In this document: in pieces, positions 22,504 to 32,479 of the stretch
How positions within the stretch are numbered: position 1 is the stretch's first letter
How the letters are laid out: every line of letters starts with the position of its first letter
NCBI RefSeq assembly: GCF_001632365.1
Contig: NW_024468510.1
Span: 1,924,014-1,988,013 of the forward strand
Direction of reading: 5' to 3'
Source: Laetiporus sulphureus 93-53
Taxonomy: Eukaryota; Basidiomycota; Agaricomycetes; Polyporales; Laetiporaceae
DNA: 64,000 bases
Program-made: the position numbers and the translations under genes
The notes under the pieces: model-generated
Told to the model about the DNA's origin: nothing
Databases searched by the model: none
The model's input: only the letters and a program-made list of their open reading frames with translations

Positions 22504-25500
22504 ATGCCTGCCGTGCAAAGCTCGAACAGCCGCAAATCTGTCTCCGGTAGAAGCCACCGGTTCCGAAGTGCGACCGAAACAAGAGAACCTGAAGGCAGAA
22601 GATGACAACACTTTGGTTGAAGGTGTGCAAATAGAGTATCAGAATCAGTCCACGCGTGCTCATCTTACCTTTTGCAGCCTTGACCGCACTGCGCAATCAG
22701 CTTACTGTGAAGCACGACGAGCCGCTTATCTCCGAGTGACAGTCGCCTGCTGTTAATGAAGTCATCGCTCGAACTCTCTCCTGGCGCGCAGGATCTGTTT
22801 GCCCTTTGGGAGGCAGCCAACGCGGTGAGTACGTTCTCGGTTTTGCCGCCTATTTGTCATCCTGAATATTGTACCTGTACAGCGACAGTTCTCGCTTCTT
22901 GTATCAATCGTTAGCGTGCTGTCATCGACGCTCGTTCTCCTCTCCTCGCATTATACGTACCACGCGCTTGCCGATCCAATCGTTCGCTCTACGTTATCCT
23001 CGCAACGGGCACCTCGATTGAACACATACCTGGGAGGTTCTCATACCGAGCTTTTGCTAGTTACGTTGGAGCTGTTCTTGAGCCTGTGAGATTTCGCCGG
23101 TGACAGAGAGCGCAAGACCGTGATTGACGTGTTTGCTTGGGAGACCAAGGTGCATGCATATGCAATAATCCGCATGGGTCAATTTATTTTTTTTTGCATT
23201 AGTCTCTACCAAGACTTCTATACATGAGACGTAAGAACGGGGTCGACCGGAGTGTTGACATTTTGACCAGACCTGGTATGTCGTCTGATTAGCTCACGGT
23301 GAGGTTCTCCTGCTAACAATTCTGCTGCCAGATATCCGCACGCTATTCATCTTGTTCCTCATGTCTTTCGTCGATAGCACGACCTGCAGTGCGGTGAAGA
23401 CCACTATTTTAGAACAGCACCGCGAGATTTTTGCGCTGCTGTTCAAAAGTCTGTGGCAAGATCGATGTTCCGTCGTCCGCCATGTACCGGAAGTATGCTG
23501 GGTTGGAATCTGGTCGGATGTGAAAGTCAGAAGAATGCACAAGATTGCCTTGTTTAATGAGGCGTTTCTGGCGCAGATAAGAAACTGCCATCAGTTCCCA
23601 TTGTTTTTAGTGCTCAAGTCTTGCTTAGCTCATGCGGCTCTGTGAACGTGACACCGCCGAAGACGAGGATCCAGAACATATATCAGGCGACGTCGTCCAT
23701 CATTTCTTGCTGGCGATCTGTACACACCCATGGGTGGGCGTTTGTTTCCAAGACCGAGGCTGGTATCCTCGCGAGGTAGACCCTGACGAAAATCCACACC
23801 GCAAAGACGAGGAGCGCGAAGATTTTGCGGTCCGCAGAGGAGGCAGAGTGTACAACAAGATCTTGGCGCAAATGATCAGAAACTTGAAGGTCAATGAGGA
23901 TGCTAGGCAGCAAGAACTCGCGATAAAGATCCTAGCCGCCTGCCCTGAGCTCATTGCTCGGTGAAGTTTGGTTATATTCTTTGTGTATCTGTGACATGCT
24001 GACTGTCCCGTAGATACTGGTCATCGCCGATCATCGCATTGGAGCCGCGGCTGTCATCTAAGTGGATAGCCGACATCGCATTCTACGGCTCGGTTATTTC
24101 TTTGCCTATTCCAGAGTCATCACTCCTCCTTCAGGACCATGACCGTCCTCTGTGCAACCCAGTGCCACCTCCTCTCTTTACCATCGTTGACAACGTCCTA
24201 CCTTCGACGAATATCAAGACCCGTTTCTCCCGCGGTTTGCAGGCGAACTCGCCACTTGTTCAGCACTGCAGCGCTTTGGCACTTGTGAAATGTCTTCTGA
24301 AGTTCGAAGCCGTGTTGCGTACATTCGAGCGGGTAGCGAATTCATTGGAGGAGGAAGAGGAAGGCCAATGGAGGAGACGGCTGCACGAGGTGGAAAGGGA
24401 AATCCGTAAGAGGGTGCCGGATTTTCAGGTGGTCGTGAGTTTCGCTCAGAAGACGTTGAGTGATGCAGCGACGAGCAGTGGACAGCCATCGGACCAGAAT
24501 TCTAAGGCGAATCCAATGAGAGCGACTCTGCTCTCGGAAAGTGCCCAGCGGCTTCTTCGGCTCGACCATCGCTGCCTCCCTTTCTTGGTAGCAGAGGCCC
24601 GTTTTGACGTAGGTAAGCTGCTCACTGGCATACAGAGCGCTATGTTGTCATCCGGAAGCTCGCCTGTAAATACCGTCGTTGGAATGGAGGTTCTGCGCCA
24701 GCTGCATGTGTTCAGGTTACTAGACGAGAGCGATCAATTCGGTTGGTCAGGACGTGCTAGTGGTGAGTGCTCATCACATGTGACTTGTTTCAGGCCTCAT
24801 CATCTTGACAGGCTCGCTGCATACCAATTTCTGGACGTTGTTGAAGATCTATGCGGCCAATGAGAGCTGTACTATTCGGGCCGCCATAGCAACCTTGCTC
24901 GAGCGATCCTTGTCGAATAGCTCGCTATTCCAGCACGATGCGACGAGATCGCCCTTTGGCTAGACTCCCTTCCATCCACAGTGCGTTCTGAAAACGCGAA
25001 AGTACCGGATGGGGCTCCCTTGATAGACGAAAGTATTGCCGTATTGCCGTCATTATGTTCTTGGACGATTGTGCTCAACAGTGCGTCAAAAATTCACACC
25101 GATACCTGGAAGATTTACAGGTACTTTCGTCCGCACAGCGAGCGAGCGACACAGATTTTCGAGAAGACTTCGGCAGGCATTCACAGGCGTACAACGATAT
25201 GCCTAGTCCCCTGCTCATGACTCTGCGGGAACAGTACATGTCACAACTGCACACTGAGACGCCCTCGTTATCAGATGCGCTGGCGGTCATCACATTTATT
25301 CGCAAGCTAGTTGTGTGACTGTCGAGAAATTTGCGCAACGACACTATCCTCGTCAACTTCATATACAATTTCACTGAAGCCGTCTAACTGCATCACCTCT
25401 TCCTCAATATCTGTACATGTTGCTCGGTATCCGTCGCGAATTAGCTCACCTCCAGATTTGCCTTCAACTGTGAGAGGACGTCATTATCTCGGGCGCGAGC

Positions 25501-26336
25501 AGTCCGGCTGTCCTTCGATTGTTCTCGCAGGTGAAAAACATGCCTTTGCATATGTAAACGTTATCATTTGTCCATCGGTGTCATTACTGATGAGGGCGCT
25601 TCTTCTATCAGCTGAAACTGAAGCTAATCGAAGATTGTCCACATATGAGCTGATAGATTGGTTCCGATTCGTAAATGAGCCTGTATGTGCCGAGGACATT
25701 GCTCGATTGGCCACTATGGCAATGCATGGGCCTTCCCGCTAGATACATCAAGTTCAAGGGTGAGTATGTCCGCCATACCATCTACATTGCTATGAGTCAA
25801 TGACCTATTTGACATGGTTTGAAAATAGATTGAACTTCATTTTGCTCTTCCGACAAGCCGATAACATCCATGTTGCGAGCGTTGAGTACTGTTCAATCAT
25901 GATTGATGCATTGCTGTCAGAACCTGCACCACCTGCAGCAATGAGAAGGGCCTCATTTCTGATAGATCACAGACTGTCATGTATCAAAGTGGATGATACT
26001 GCTATGGCAGACTTGCTGATTCTCTTTGTGGTGATCGTGAGGAGTCCCGGGACAGATTGTCAGAAGTTGACTTTAGAGACTTTGTAGAGCATGTCTGGCA
26101 TGGTAGTGCGGTAAGGCAGCTGAGTCTAAAACACGTTAGAGAAGCGGAACGAAATGGTATGCCTACATTGTGCTCTTCTGTTCTACAATCTGACTGTCTT
26201 CTTATAAGACTCACTTATCACTTGCAGTCAACACTCAACTCTTCATTAAGAGGTCACCAGGTTATCATCAGGGAATACACTTCGCATTGGGCTCTTTTCA
26301 TTAAAGAAAATGTCAGTAATATGGACAGTGATGACC
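22504..26336 (+). pseudogene. URB1: URB1/Npa1 pseudogene, 5' portion
   Basis: Remains of URB1 (Npa1), a large nucleolar scaffold of early 60S assembly, normally well over 1500 residues. Recognisable pieces in order: NQLTVKHDEPLIS, LELSPGAQDLFALWEAAN, LNTYLGGSHTELLL, RERKTVIDVFAWETK, RTLFILFLMSFVDSTT, EDEDPEHISGDVVHHFLLA, NKILAQMIRNLKVNEDARQQ, EPRLSSKWIADIAFYGSVI, LVQHCSALALVKCLLKFEAVL, RRLHEVEREIRKRVPDFQ, ARFDVGKLL and SDALAVITFIRKLVV. Damage seen: shifts near 22590 and 22725, in-frame TGA at 23087, a donor changed from GT to AT near 23578, shifts near 24945 and 25050, and TGA at 25316. From about 25.3 kb the frame is badly broken and composition turns AT-rich. An intact copy is expected elsewhere if the gene is essential, as in yeast. 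Confidence 0.85.
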
Positions 26337-26676
26337 GTAACAGCACACCTCTGCTCAGTGCAGAACTCGACTGATATCTACTCAGCCTCTGGTCCATAGC
26401 TTCAGCTATGAGTACATAACTAGGTTTGATCCCCGATACTGAGAGCACTTCCTATTGAGTGCAGTGTTCTGTTTAACAATGACTGTGAAGGTCTATTTAG
26501 AAATTCATCAGGCTTCTGTCAACATCTGTAGGTAGTTCATTTTTTGCATCTGTCACTATAGGTCTTGCTTTGGTTGGTTGTAGATGGCATTGTTTTCAAT
26601 AAGATCACCAGTCTCATTTGATCGCTATCTATCACCCCACCTTCAATTAGTCCATCCAAGCCTCACACATCCTCTA
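26337..26676. repeat. Dispersed repeat R1, copy 1
   Basis: About 340 bp nearly identical to 28766-29104, in direct orientation. Shared blocks include CAGCACACCTCTGCTCAGTG near the start and TTAGTCCA(T/C)(C/T)CAAGCCTCACACAT near the end. It lies between two pieces that look like URB1, so it may have inserted in that gene. Class unknown; ends do not show TG...CA, so an LTR is unlikely. Confidence 0.8.
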
Positions 26677-26710
26677 GTGATGTACATATAAATATTGCAT
26701 TTAAGATCTC

Positions 26711-27316
26711 ATGCTATTCTGGATACAGGAAGCTACAAGAAAGTTATGGATCAAGTACATGGATGTCAATGGCCAAGTTATGCTGCTGAATGTCATCACG
26801 GATATCACATCAGGCACTATACTGGAGGAGTTGTTTTCTGCTATTGCCTATGCTGTAACTTTAAGGCCAAAAATTCTTTATTCTCATCTGCTGAACATAT
26901 TCAAACTGCGACTGTCATGTCCTACTTCTCAGGCATTGAAATTCTTGCTCACCAATGCTATAAAAGGAGTTTTGCTGCTACTTGTCAATGGCTCACCAAA
27001 TCCTGTAGTCTGTGAACCTGTCATTGCCAAATCACAGGTGCAGTGGAAGTATCACATGGCCAGCCATTTAGATGATGTCAGTTTGAAAGACTTTCTGAAC
27101 ATCAAACACTGGTCATGTGCCCTAGTTGCCTCAGATGTGATGGTCAGTTTGCTTTACCTGTCTTTGTCTGCAAGAGCTGCAATGACCCAATGGCTGAAGA
27201 GCGAACATTCTGAAATGTGCAATGTGGTATATCTAGCCCGAATTGTACATGGCTTGTTGGACTGCAGCTGCACTGCTAACTTTCTGTCTGGAGAAGACCA
27301 CAAATACCTGACTTAA
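26711..27316 (+). pseudogene. Possible further URB1 fragment (201-codon ORF)
   Basis: Open frame of 201 codons in AT-rich DNA. The second half (EPVIAKSQVQWKYHM, LDDVSLKDFL, SLLYLSLSARAAMTQWL, LARIVHGLLD) resembles my memory of the central region of fungal URB1, and the position just after the URB1 relic fits. If so, the R1 repeat interrupts one pseudogene. The resemblance is from memory and could be wrong; the ORF may instead belong to the repeat island. Confidence 0.35.
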
Positions 27317-28765
27317 TATTTCGCAAGGCTGCTGAGGGCCATCTTGTCTGCCAAAAATTGCCAGGGGTCAGTGCTCATAGACTCTACATGTGCACAATGC
27401 ATATGCATGTTGATGGAACAGCCCACTTCATTATGAACTGCATTTCTGTCAGTCTTGCAGGATAGATGCAAGAAGCTGAAGCCAGATGAATTATTTTCTA
27501 ACTCATTGGCAACAATTAGGTGACTCAGCATGTATGACAAAGACCTATATATAATAGATTGAGTTATGAATCAAACATTGTCATGAGCTGCGAACAACCT
27601 CTGTGTTGAAGGTGAGCTTTCAGAGGAGTAAGGAGCTGTCCTAGATGAACTGAGTAAGCCATACTTTGATGTAACTCCTGCATTTCTAACCATTGTTGAA
27701 GGAGTAACATACTCCAAATAATCTCATAGATCACAAAATGAAGAAGACAGTTACCGGGACACTGTCCAATAGTATTATCCATAGGAATGGTATGATAGGA
27801 CATTGTCCAATCATGGTATTCTTAGAGAATCATATGATAGAGAGTAAATATGCCATTGGCCAGCACACACAGCCATAGGTCACATGGTAGATACTGTAGT
27901 ATTACTCATCTATGTAAGTAGATAGCAGCTGTAGATACCAGAGATTCTAGACTGGTATATGATGTCTTAACCCACATATATACAGTATATATACTAAGTA
28001 GCTACACCTTAATTAGAGAGACTCATCCCCACTATGGGAGTCATATAGAGCAGCCTTGCCCACTGGGTCTTTCTCAGTTGCTGTCTGTCCCTGTGCATGC
28101 TACACTAGCATGTAGCTCATTCAACAATGTTGTCATCCAGTTTTTCCTTTACCGATTGTCTCATCACATAATACCCTCTGATCAATTTGGTGTTGACCAT
28201 CATGGTCAAACATAGACTTGTGGATGCCAGAGCTGTGCATTTCATGCAATTGTGGGTGAAAGCTGTGTATCTGAAAGTAAATTGTGAGAATTTTAGATCT
28301 ATATCAATCTCAGAGTGTTTACAGCCCTTCACTGTCAATAAATGCATTCAGAACATTGTGCAACATCCTCAACTATTCACAATATGTGCCATGACAGAGC
28401 AGCATTGAGCTACATGAGATGTGATCATTGACTTGATTTATGTGCTTTGTGTGTGCTAGTCACCATGCCCCATAACACACTTTCTCAGCTGGCACCAAAC
28501 ATGTGCATTGGCACTAACACACTTTATCGTCTCCAGGGCAGCATTCAATGTACATATGATGCAACATATACAGGCTGTTGTCTGATCAACATGCATGCCA
28601 TCCAACATCATAATGGAAGGGAGATCACTGAGTTATCTGGCCCTCAGCCTTGACTCACTCCTGACTAGTGACTACACTATACTAACCTCAACATCCCATC
28701 TCCACCATCCTTTTTCATTCTCCCCATTCTGACATCCTTTAACAAGATCACCTTCCCTTCATCTA
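27317..28765. other. AT-rich non-coding stretch of repeat island
   Basis: About 1.45 kb with short ORFs only and very few CpG dinucleotides. A run of TATATA motifs sits at about 27960-27995. Just before the second R1 copy is a pyrimidine-rich stretch (28690-28765). No gene or known element recognised. Confidence 0.4.
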
Positions 28766-29104
28766 TTAAACAGCACACCTCTGCTCAGTGCGGAACTTGA
28801 CTGATATCTACTCAGCCTCTGGTTCATAGCTTCAGCTATGAGTACATAACTAGATTTAATTTCTGATACTGAGAGCACTTCTCATTGAGTGCAATGTTCT
28901 GTTTAACAATGATGGTGAAGGTCTATTTAGAAATTCATCAGGCTTCCATCGACATCTGTAGGTAGTTCATTTTTTGCATCTGTCACTATAGGTCTTGCTT
29001 TGGTTGGTTGTAGATGACATTGTTTTCAATAAGATCACCAGTCTCATTTGATCGCTATCTATCACCCCACCTTCAATTAGTCCATTCAAGCCTCACACAT
29101 TCTC
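28766..29104. repeat. Dispersed repeat R1, copy 2
   Basis: Second copy of the 340-bp repeat seen at 26337-26676, direct orientation, about 2.43 kb apart. About 100 bp further on an A-run occurs (29202-29212), which might be the 3' tail of a non-LTR type element; that reading is only a guess. Confidence 0.8.
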
Positions 29105-29358
29105 TATGCCCTCCCATTTTGCCCACCACTTCTGTACTCTATTGAGCCTCGCTCAACCGCTATGTACTATATATGAATGATCTGTGGTATATAAATGTAT
29201 TTAAAAAAAAACTTGATTCATGTGCATTTCCATCCTCACCTAACAAACATGTGTCAGTTCACACAGAAGTGAACACTAGCTCAGCTGAGCCTGGTTGAAA
29301 TGTTTTTCATAAACATCTACTCTTCTGTTTATATTCCATGACTTTTATGTAAACTTAA

Positions 29359-29446
29359 GAATGAGCTCAGGATGAGCCTGCAGATGAGCCTAAAAGTGAG
29401 CCCGAGCATGAGCCTGAGAGTGAGCCTGAGAATGAGCTTAAGCATA
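29359..29446. repeat. Minisatellite, about 12-bp GAGCCTGAG-like unit
   Basis: Short imperfect tandem repeat built on GATGAGCCTGAG-like units (GAGCCTGCA, GAGCCTAAA, GAGCCCGAG, GAGCCTGAG), about seven copies. The Tc1/mariner element begins at its right end, and related GTGAGCC sequence resumes right after that element at about 31069, so the element landed inside this array. Confidence 0.7.
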
Positions 29447-29660
29447 CAGTGACCCACAAAACTGTTGATAAGATTGCTTACTTTGACTTGTATGGTGAAT
29501 ATCTCCTCAACCACTGAGTCATATAAATGTCATAAGAGCTCATTTGAAAGCCTATTATCATGGCTTTACAATGCAGTCTTATTTATATGTTTAGCATATG
29601 TGGATCTCAAGATATTTGATACTCTTTGAGGGCCACTCTTATCAACAGTTTTGTGGCGCA
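29447..29660. repeat. Tc1/mariner left terminal inverted repeat
   Basis: Long terminal repeat arm, inverted relative to 30843-31055. Outer end CACAAAACTGTTGATAAGA and inner end TCTTATCAACAGTTTTGTG are inverted copies, so the arm can itself fold. The two may be paired transposase binding sites; in better-known IR/DR elements such paired sites are direct, not inverted. Confidence 0.9.
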
Positions 29661-29744
29661 CACACAAGTTCTCAGAATATTGTGATTCTTGATGTGTTGA
29701 CAGGGTTCCTTGTGGGAATATTGATTGGATGATCATGTTTCAAC

Positions 29745-30815
29745 ATGAACAATGTACAAACAGCCATACACAACTCTTCACACTCAACCAACGTCATGCC
29801 AAAAGCTGTTGCTACTGAAACTGTCAACCATGTCATTGCTTTGCTTCAGAATGGCAAATTTGTTCGAGAAATTGAAGCTTTGACTAGGCTACACTATTCT
29901 ATCATTAGTAAACTGTGCTCCACACACTGTCCCACCATTCCTAAGGCCAAAGGAGGGCATCCTTCCCTTCTTACTACTGCCAATCTTCGCTATGCTACTT
30001 GACTCATTGGGACTGGCAAGGCTACCACATCTCCTGCTGTGGCCAGAGCTCTTGCAAACATTACTGGGAGGGTTGTCAATGCAGAGACAGTGTGAAGAGG
30101 ATTGAAGAAGGCAGGAATGAAGGCTGTAGTGAAGCAAAAAAGGCCTTTACTCTCTGCAAGGCATCAGAAGGAGAGGATGGACTTCACTTTGGCTCACCAG
30201 TATTGGACTGTAGAGGACTGGAGAAGGGTGGTATGGTCAGATGAGACAAAGATTGACAGGATGGGGTCAGATGGAAGAAAATGGGTGTGGAAGAAGCCAG
30301 GGGAGAGCCTCAGTGATAAGTTGGTGGAAGGAACTCAGAAGTTTGGAGGTGGATCCTTGATGATGTGGGGCTGTATGGGCTGGGATGGTGTGGGGTATGC
30401 CTGCAATATTGATGGCAGGATGGATGCAGACCTTTATGTCAGCATTCTGGAGGATGAGCTGCAGAATAGCCTGGAGGATTGGGGCAAAACTGTGGAGGAT
30501 GTGGTGTTCCAGCAAGACAATGACCTCAAGCACACCAGCAAGAAGGCCAAGGATTGGTTCAAAGTCCATGATTTCAACATCATGCTATGGCCCTCTCAAT
30601 CCCCAGATCTCAATCTCATAGAGAATTTGTGGGGTCACCTCAAAAAGAAGCTTGCAGAGTATCAGGAACCACCAAAGGGAATTACTGAGTTGTGGGAAAG
30701 GGTAGAGAAGGAATGGGAGGCTATTGGGAAGGAAGTGTGTCAGAATCTGATTGAAAGTATGCCAAGGAGGGTGGATGCAGTTGTGAAGGCAAAGGGAGGC
30801 TATACCAAGTACTGA
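29745..30815 (+). pseudogene. Tc1/mariner transposase, two stop codons
   Basis: DDE transposase that cuts and pastes the element. Reading frame runs 29745 (or the later ATG of MPKAVATETV) to 30815, about 340-357 codons, in one frame but with TGA at 30000 and 30093. The N-terminal HTH region includes VNHVIALLQNGKFVREI. Catalytic residues: D in VVWSDETKI, D in VVFQQDNDLKHTS and E in LNLIENLWGHLKKKL, with 34 residues between the last two (DD34E). Both stops fall where arginine is expected (YAT*LIG, ETV*RGL) and fit CGA to TGA. The 237-codon part from 30102 to 30815 is open and, by eye, has no CpG at all. The element is therefore probably inactive unless read through. Confidence 0.9.
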
Positions 30816-30842
30816 AAGTATGAGTTTTGTAGAACCTGAATA

Positions 30843-31055
30843 TGTGTCACAAAACTGTTGATAAGAGTGGCCCTCAAAGAGTATCAAATATCTTGAGATC
30901 AAAATAGGCTTAAAATATAAACAAAGCTGCATTGGAAAGCCATATAATAGGCTTTCAAATGAGCTCTTATGACATTTATTTGGCCCAGTCATTGAGGAGA
31001 TATTTACCATACAAGTCAAAGTAAGCAATCTTATCAACAGTTTTGTGGGTCACTG
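30843..31055. repeat. Tc1/mariner right terminal inverted repeat
   Basis: Right arm of the element, inverted copy of 29447-29660, ending GGGTCACTG next to the TA target site. Confidence 0.9.
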
Positions 31056-31283
31056 TAAGCTCAAAAGTGAGCCAATATAAATTATGTGTGATCTTGATGT
31101 GGCACCATGAGCATGCTATGAGTTTGAGCATGAACCCACAACCATACATACTGCAAAGAAAGTACTGATTGCTACAGTGAAAAAAGTATGAGAAATGATG
31201 GAGTTTTTAACTTTTTTCCTGCTATCTCATCCTATCATTTCTGCATTAATTAAGGCTGTTTGATGCAAGTTCTGTTGCCTTTT

Positions 31284-32276
31284 CACTAGGTGAAACAATC
31301 AATAATTTAAGATAAAAGATGGTAAAGGTATTGAAGAAAAGTTCAAATCTTTTTAGCATCTTTACTGTCAATTGGTGATAAAAGGATTCAAAATGTTGTT
31401 ATTATCTTTGCTTGTTAGAGATGATGAGATAATTGGAACAATATCTGATGGCATGATAGTGATTGTTTTTCAATTATTTGATAATGTTTTGAACAAAGTT
31501 ATCATATAAAGTTTTAAAATCTTTTTTTTATTCATTTTTTAATCAAAGATGATGAACATATTGTGATCATGTCACATCATTGTCATTCCAAACTAAGTCA
31601 ATACTAGAATATAAAGGTTAATACTTAGGTCTAAATGTTCGTACTATCTCTTAAAGCCTTAGTACTAGCATAGTATTGATCTCTAAATCTTAGCATCAGC
31701 TTTGTACTAGCATTTAGATCTTAGTGCTAACCTTTAGATTTTAGTACTAGCTTGGTACTAGCATAGTGCTAATCTTCAAACCTTAGTACTAATTCTTAGA
31801 TCTCAGCACTAGCCTATCACTAGCACAGTACTAACCTTCAGACCTTAGTACTAGCATGGTACTAGCATTTGAATCTTAATATCAATGTACTGCTAACATT
31901 GAGATTTTAGTATTACCCTTTCAACCATAGTACTAGTATAGTGCTGACATATAAATCTGAGTATCAATCTCTATATTTAGGTAGTAGCTTAGTATATGAT
32001 GACAAGAGTGTGACATAGTCACAATATTATCATCTTTGATCAAAAAAGAATGAGAAAGTTTTAAAACTTTTCGCTATAATTTTATATTAAAGATTGCAAA
32101 ATGATTGAAGAAATGACTATTAATATTTCATCCAATGTCTTTCTCATCTTTTCATCATTTTTGACAAGAAAAGATGTTAATAACATCTTAAATCTTTTTA
32201 TCACGAAGATGCTTAAAAGGTTTGAACTATTTCTTCGATATCTTTCACCTCAAATTATTGATTGCTTCACCCAGTG
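31284..32276. mobile_element. Foldback (MITE-like) element, CACT-type ends
   Basis: 993-bp palindromic element. The left end CACTAGGTGAAACAATCAAT pairs with the reverse complement of the right end (CACTGGGTGAAGCAATCAAT), and the arms continue for about 350-400 bp. The centre (about 31620-31990) is a low-complexity run of TAGTACTAGC-like words. It is flanked by TTT on each side (31281-31283, 32277-32279). A 3-bp duplication and CACTA/CACTG ends suit a non-autonomous CACTA (CMC) element, but no transposase is present. Single arms of the same family lie at 37580-38250 (reverse), 39221 and 40141 (forward). Confidence 0.75.
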
Positions 32277-32289
32277 TTTGAGATCTGGG

Positions 32290-32418
32290 AAGCACTGAAT
32301 GTGTGAGCTGCACTGCCTGCCCTAAAGTGGCATCATATAAAAGGGGTAGATAGACATGAGTGTACCTTGCTTGTTTGTAACCTAAATCTCTAGTGGTGGT
32401 GCAATATAGATGTGGCAG
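32290..32418. repeat. Dispersed repeat R2, copy 1
   Basis: About 130 bp (GTGTGAGCTGCACTGCCTG to GGTGCAATAT) found again at 37012-37138 in direct orientation. It contains TATAAAAGG, so it may be the promoter end of an element; class unknown. Confidence 0.75.
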
Positions 32419-32479
32419 CCATTGTTCAACACAAATGAGCTGCACCTACTCTGAGACTTGAGTAAGAGGACCATTTCTG

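Larger units (their letters stand above)
29447..31055 (+). mobile_element. Tc1/mariner-family DNA transposon, full length
   Basis: Element of 1609 bp bounded by TA on both sides (29445-29446 and 31056-31057), the target duplication of the Tc1/mariner superfamily. Its ends are inverted repeats of about 215 bp (29447-29660 and 30843-31055) starting CAGTGACCCACAAAACTG. Each terminal repeat has a second, inverted copy of CACAAAACTGTTGATAAGA at its inner edge, so that motif occurs four times. The transposase inside is broken only by two TGA stops. Confidence 0.93.

Noticed and set aside
23087..23160. GTGAGA at 23086 as a splice donor instead of an in-frame stop in URB1
   Set aside because: Conserved URB1 residues (DFAGDRERKTVIDVFAWE) continue directly after it in the same frame, so nothing is spliced out there.
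26337..29104. The R1 pair as LTRs of a 2.8-kb retrotransposon
   Set aside because: Ends lack TG...CA, no matching target duplication was found, and the inside shows no retroelement domain.
29329..29514. Leu/Arg repeat peptide on minus strand
   Set aside because: It is a translation of the GAGCCTGAG minisatellite, not a gene.
31620..31990. CRISPR-like array from repeated TAGTACTAGC words
   Set aside because: Repeats are short, degenerate and without uniform spacers, and this is a eukaryotic genome; it is the low-complexity centre of the foldback element.
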